A stretch of DNA of 64,000 nt from contig CAVOHV010000005.1 of NCBI GenBank assembly GCA_963695805.1, positions 62,001 to 126,000 on the forward strand. The letters are read 5' to 3'. The notes beneath the pieces were generated by a model. That model was given only the letters and a program-made list of their open reading frames with translations. It was not told the origin of the DNA and ran no database searches. This document shows, piece by piece, positions 61,079 to 64,000 of this stretch (position 1 is its first letter; the number at the start of each line of letters is the position of its first letter). The position numbers and the translations under genes are program-made. The DNA is from DASUPK01 sp963695805 (lineage in GTDB: Bacteria > Actinomycetota > Thermoleophilia > Solirubrobacterales > 70-9).

Positions 61079-62074
61079 GTGCGCTACCTGATCACAGGCG
61101 GGTCCGGATACATCGGCGGCCGTCTGACCGACGAGCTCGCGGGACGCGAGGAGACCGAGAAGATCGTCGACGTCGATCTCCGCCCGCCGCCCAGGACCTG
61201 GCCGAACCACGAATTCGTCAAGGCCGACATCCGGGATCGCCGCAGGATGCAGGAGCTGCTCGAGAAGCATGAGATCGACGCGGTCCTGCACTTCGCCTTC
61301 GTCCTCAACCCGATCCGCGACGAGGCGAGGATGTACGACATCGACGTCAACGGAACGCAGGCGGTTCTTCAGGCCGCGGCCGATGCGGGCGTCAAGCAGG
61401 TCATCCAGACCTCCTCGGCGACCGCGTACGGCGCCTTCCCTGACAACCCCAAACCGATCGCCGAGGACTGGCCGGTCCGCGGGGCCCCCGACTTCTCCTA
61501 CGCGAAGCACAAGGCCGACTCCGACCGGATCGCCCAGCTCTGGGCCCTTCAGAATCCCGATGCGGTGATGACGATCGTCCGGCCCTCCATCGTCTTCGGC
61601 CCGAGTGTCGACAACTACATCGTCCGCGCCTTCTCCAACAACCCGTTCATACCGCTGCTCGACGGGGTCGACGAGGAGTTCCAGCTGGTGCATGAGGACG
61701 ACGTCGTCTCCGCGCTGATCGCGCTGCTCGACGGCAAGCACGAGGGCGCCTTCAACCTGGCCGGCGACGGCCTGCTGACCTGGAGCCGCGCGGCGGAGCT
61801 GGTCGGCAAGAAGACCCGGAAGGTCTCCCTGAAGAACATGAAGCGCTTCAACAATGCGATGTGGAAGCTCCGCGTCCCGCGCACCGAGGCGCCCGGCGGC
61901 AACCTGGACTTCATCCGCTACCCGTGGGTGGTCTCCACCGAGAAGCTCAAGTCGACCACCGACTGGCAGCCGAAGTACGACACGCTCGAGACCTTCAAGG
62001 TCACGATGCGCGCCAAGGGCCTCCTCCCCGACGCGCCGACCGGCGTTCAGACGCCCACCACGCCTGTCGCGTAG
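61079..62074 (+). CDS. NAD-dependent epimerase/dehydratase (extended SDR)
   Basis: 331 residues from GTG 61079. NAD-binding YLITGGSGYIGGRLTDELAG (residues 3-22), AVLHFAFVLNP, catalytic Ser/Thr in QTSSATAYG and YxxxK in YAKHK, then RPSIVFGPSVDNYI and VHEDDVVSAL. Sugar-nucleotide epimerases have this layout. The substrate is not evident because no glycosyltransferase genes are nearby. The earlier in-frame ATG-like starts before 61079 would place residues ahead of the Rossmann motif and are rejected. Confidence 0.87.
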   Translation: MRYLITGGSGYIGGRLTDELAGREETEKIVDVDLRPPPRTWPNHEFVKADIRDRRRMQELLEKHEIDAVLHFAFVLNPIRDEARMYDIDVNGTQAVLQAAADAGVKQVIQTSSATAYGAFPDNPKPIAEDWPVRGAPDFSYAKHKADSDRIAQLWALQNPDAVMTIVRPSIVFGPSVDNYIVRAFSNNPFIPLLDGVDEEFQLVHEDDVVSALIALLDGKHEGAFNLAGDGLLTWSRAAELVGKKTRKVSLKNMKRFNNAMWKLRVPRTEAPGGNLDFIRYPWVVSTEKLKSTTDWQPKYDTLETFKVTMRAKGLLPDAPTGVQTPTTPVA

Positions 62075-62103
62075 GGGCACGCGGCGCTACATTTCTCCAG
62101 CCC

Positions 62104-62176
62104 GGGCGTATAGCTCAGTTGGGAGAGCGCCGCCTCGACAAGGCGGAGGTCACTGGTTCGAGCCCAGTTACGCCCA
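62104..62176 (+). tRNA. tRNA-Val (GAC)
   Basis: 73-nt cloverleaf. Acceptor GGGCGTA/TACGCCC, anticodon loop TCGACAA (anticodon GAC) in stem CCGCC/GGCGG, T arm CTGGTTCGAGCCCAG. CCA is not encoded. Repeat family A copy 5 begins three bases after it. Confidence 0.95.
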
Positions 62177-62178
62177 TC

Positions 62179-62224
62179 GTGAATCGGGTTGCTCCTCCGC
62201 CTCGCGTCCGGAACACCCTCTCAT
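62179..62224 (+). repeat. Palindromic repeat family A, copy 5
   Basis: 46 bp, GTGAATCGGGTTGCTCC ... ACCCTCTCAT, the most diverged copy. It is the only copy wholly between genes (tRNA-Val and the DUF1326 gene). The flanks CCCATC and GATGGG extend the palindrome. Confidence 0.8.
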
Positions 62225-62239
62225 GATGGGGATAAAGGG

Positions 62240-62848
62240 ATGAGCTGGCGGATCCGCGGCAGCTACTTCGAGTCATGCAACTGCGACGCGATCTGTCCCT
62301 GCCGCCGGATCGACGGCGTCAGCGGGGGTCGTTCTACGCACGGCGAGTGCCTTGGCCTGCTCTCCTGGCTGATCGAGGAGGGGGACGCCGATGGCGTCGA
62401 TCTCGGCGGGCAGCCCGTGGCGCTGGCGACGCGCTACAGCGACGACGAGGAGGGCTCGCCCTGGACCTGGATCCTCTATCTCGATCAGGGGACGAGCCGG
62501 GATCAGCGCGATGCCCTCGAGGCGATTTACGCCGGGCGCCTCGGCGGTGACGCGGAGAAGCACTTTCCCTGGGCCTGGAAGGCGAGCGAGCTGGCCGCCG
62601 TCCGGCCCGTGGAGATCGAGGTCGAGCACACCCGCCGACGGCAGTGGCTGCGCATCCGAGACCACGTCAGCGTGCGGATCCGCGACCGCTATGACGGGCC
62701 GGAGACGGTCACCTGCGTGATCCCGGGTCACGAGCGGGAGGGCGAGGAGCTGGTGGCCGACGAGCTCGTGGTCGAGGACGGTCCGCTGGCGTTCAGCTAC
62801 CGGGGCGTCTGCGGCTACGCCTCGGACTTCGACTACAGGGGCGACTAG
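62240..62848 (+). CDS. DUF1326 family protein
   Basis: 202 residues. MSWRIRGSYFESCNCDAICP is the DUF1326 signature, with cysteines CNC and CPC that may bind a metal; FSYRGVCGYASDFDYRG closes the protein. The family is of unknown function. ATG 62240 is used; a longer frame from 62189 would be formed by repeat copy 5 and is rejected. AAAGGG lies directly before the ATG, an unusually short spacing. Confidence 0.85.
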   Translation: MSWRIRGSYFESCNCDAICPCRRIDGVSGGRSTHGECLGLLSWLIEEGDADGVDLGGQPVALATRYSDDEEGSPWTWILYLDQGTSRDQRDALEAIYAGRLGGDAEKHFPWAWKASELAAVRPVEIEVEHTRRRQWLRIRDHVSVRIRDRYDGPETVTCVIPGHEREGEELVADELVVEDGPLAFSYRGVCGYASDFDYRGD

Positions 62849-62851
62849 GGG

Positions 62852-63880
62852 CTAGGAGTAGGAGTCCCAGTAGAGGAGCTCGGCAAGCGGGTCGTACGGC
62901 GCGCCGCCCGAGAACCAGCCCGGCGCGGTCCAGCGCTCGAAGTGGAGATGGCAGCCCTCCGCGTCACCCGTGGCGCCCACACGGCCGATCTGCTGGCCGG
63001 CGTAGACGATGGCCCCGGCCGGAGCCCAGCTCGGCCGCTGGAGGTGCATGTAGACGGAGTCGGTGCCGGTGATCCGACCGTGGATGACGACGTAGTAGCC
63101 GGCGCCCGATGCCTGGAAGGCGTTCACCTTGACGTCGCCGGTCTCGTCCACGATCTCCTTCTGGCCGCAGGATGCCGGGATGTCCTGTCCTTGATGTATG
63201 TGACCGGAGCGGGGTGCGCCGAAGCGCGCGTCCGCACCGCCGAAGTTGTGCGGACCGGGCACCGGGAAGGCGTGGAGGTGCAGGGCGAAGGGCTGGGTCT
63301 GACCCGATGCCGTGGCGCCGGCGGAGTTCGACTTGCCGAGCTTGAGCCGGTAGATCGCATCTCCGGCGAAGCCGGTCGGGGTCATTCCGTTCCAGGAGAC
63401 GGCCCTTGATTCAGCGCCGGCGAAGCTCACCGGGATCGTCTGGACGACGCTGCCCGCGGGATCGAGGACGTTCACCTTCGCATTGCCGGCGTGCCTCGCG
63501 CGCACCGTGAGAGTCGGGGTCGCCAGGCCCTGGACGAAGTAGGCGCCGCTCACCCGGACCTTGGACACGAGCTTGCTGATCCGCTTCGCGTCCCTGCGGC
63601 TGACGACCCCGTTCACAGGCCAAGCGCGCTGGCTCTCGAGGGCCTCGACGCTCTTCATCGTCCCCTTGCCGTAGGCCCCGTCCACCGCCGTGGAGATGCC
63701 GAGTCGGGTCAGGGCTCGCTGCAGGTAGCGAACGTCCTTGCCCTTGGTCCCCGGCGCCAGGACCCGGGAGCCGAAGGGATGCTTGTGCTTCGGCTTCGCC
63801 TCGGCGGTGGGCGGCAGCGCTGCGATCAGCGCGACCGCGATCACCGCGCATGCAACCGATCTGGGTGTGCCCGAACCCAT
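62852..63880 (-). CDS. Secreted peptidoglycan-binding M23 metallopeptidase
   Basis: 342 residues. Signal peptide (VACAVIAVALIAALPPTAEA) and a peptidoglycan-binding domain (RYLQRALTRLGISTAVDGAY, about residues 45-110). A beta-rich central part follows, then an M23 domain with HQGQDIPASCG, VYMHLQRPSW and GCHLHFERW as zinc ligands. Similar in plan to 19760-20767 but not closely related. ATG 63880 has GGGAGGG upstream. Confidence 0.88.
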   Translation of the reverse strand: MGSGTPRSVACAVIAVALIAALPPTAEAKPKHKHPFGSRVLAPGTKGKDVRYLQRALTRLGISTAVDGAYGKGTMKSVEALESQRAWPVNGVVSRRDAKRISKLVSKVRVSGAYFVQGLATPTLTVRARHAGNAKVNVLDPAGSVVQTIPVSFAGAESRAVSWNGMTPTGFAGDAIYRLKLGKSNSAGATASGQTQPFALHLHAFPVPGPHNFGGADARFGAPRSGHIHQGQDIPASCGQKEIVDETGDVKVNAFQASGAGYYVVIHGRITGTDSVYMHLQRPSWAPAGAIVYAGQQIGRVGATGDAEGCHLHFERWTAPGWFSGGAPYDPLAELLYWDSYS

Positions 63881-63965
63881 TGGCCCTCCCAAGGGGTGTA
63901 CGGCGGCCGAGTTGCGTGCCCCTGCAAGCTGGGCGCGAACGCCCACCACTAGCCTTAGCCACCGC

Positions 63966-64000
63966 ATGAAGGTCAGCCTGCCCGACGATTCCGAGCTCGA
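63966..64000 (+). CDS. thrS: Probable threonyl-tRNA synthetase, start only
   Basis: Eleven codons, MKVSLPDDSEL, run off the window. This matches the beginning of the TGS domain of ThrRS (MKVTLPDGSEL type). Too little is present for certainty. Confidence 0.45.
   Translation, partial: MKVSLPDDSEL

Noticed and set aside
1..64000. CRISPR arrays, insertion sequences with transposase, rRNA genes
   Set aside because: No regularly spaced repeats, transposase motifs or rRNA sequence found in the window.

Overview
The window is a high-GC chromosome segment with the gene content of an actinobacterium. Short, ATGA- or GTGA-overlapping gene pairs, a WhiG-type sigma factor beside a Xer recombinase, and several secreted NTF2/SnoaL-like proteins that begin MSEEN suggest the class Thermoleophilia (Solirubrobacterales or relatives). 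That placement is inference from gene style, not from a marker phylogeny.

Layout. 1-6.4 kb: rpmB (partial), a DAK2/FakA-like kinase, recG, rsmD, coaD. 6.5-12.1 kb: a DivIVA-like coiled-coil protein and a run of metabolic and hypothetical genes (phosphotransferase, SDR, crotonase, methyltransferase). 12.1-28.5 kb: a long housekeeping block for lipid, RNA, secretion and DNA functions (DUF177, rpmF, plsX, acpP, rnc, smc, ftsY, ffh, rpsP, khpA, trmD, rplS, lepB, rnhB, yraN, comM, dprA), in the usual bacterial order but without rimM. 28.6-41.6 kb: thiD, ilvD, a cNMP-binding thioredoxin-reductase fusion, a hydrolase with an MTHFS-like protein, an L,D-transpeptidase, a Xer recombinase, a sigma factor, an EF-G paralogue, RNase HI and an aldo-keto reductase. 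41.6-59.6 kb: the accessory region. It holds a small tRNA-Gly-flanked insertion carrying a RibD-type reductase, then an 8.7 kb island between tRNA-Cys and a 46-bp duplicate of its 3' part (giant BTAD-NTPase-WD40 gene, secreted proteins, integrase broken by an amber codon), then a decayed prophage fragment (HTH/excisionase, HK97 prohead protease, HNH remnant) with a hairpin-rich repeat module. 59.6-64 kb: NfeD-like protein, hydrolase, NAD-dependent epimerase, tRNA-Val, DUF1326 protein, a second secreted M23 peptidase and the first codons of a probable thrS.

The most unusual signal is a 46-bp imperfect palindrome present at five loci (recG, a phosphotransferase, plsX, smc, next to tRNA-Val). 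In recG, smc and the phosphotransferase it lies inside the reading frame, always in the same frame, and adds a peptide resembling HETGCSSASPAEHPRI. In recG one copy sits inside another. This behaves like the protein-inserted palindromic elements known from Rickettsia, but the sequence is not one I recognise. A second, unrelated 46-52 bp palindrome occurs twice between genes.

Many conserved genes (SDR, thiD, ilvD, the reductase fusion, the aldo-keto reductase, the BTAD gene) carry single-base frameshifts, mostly one extra G or C. They look more like assembly errors than decay, and I annotate these genes as whole CDSs with the break positions given.
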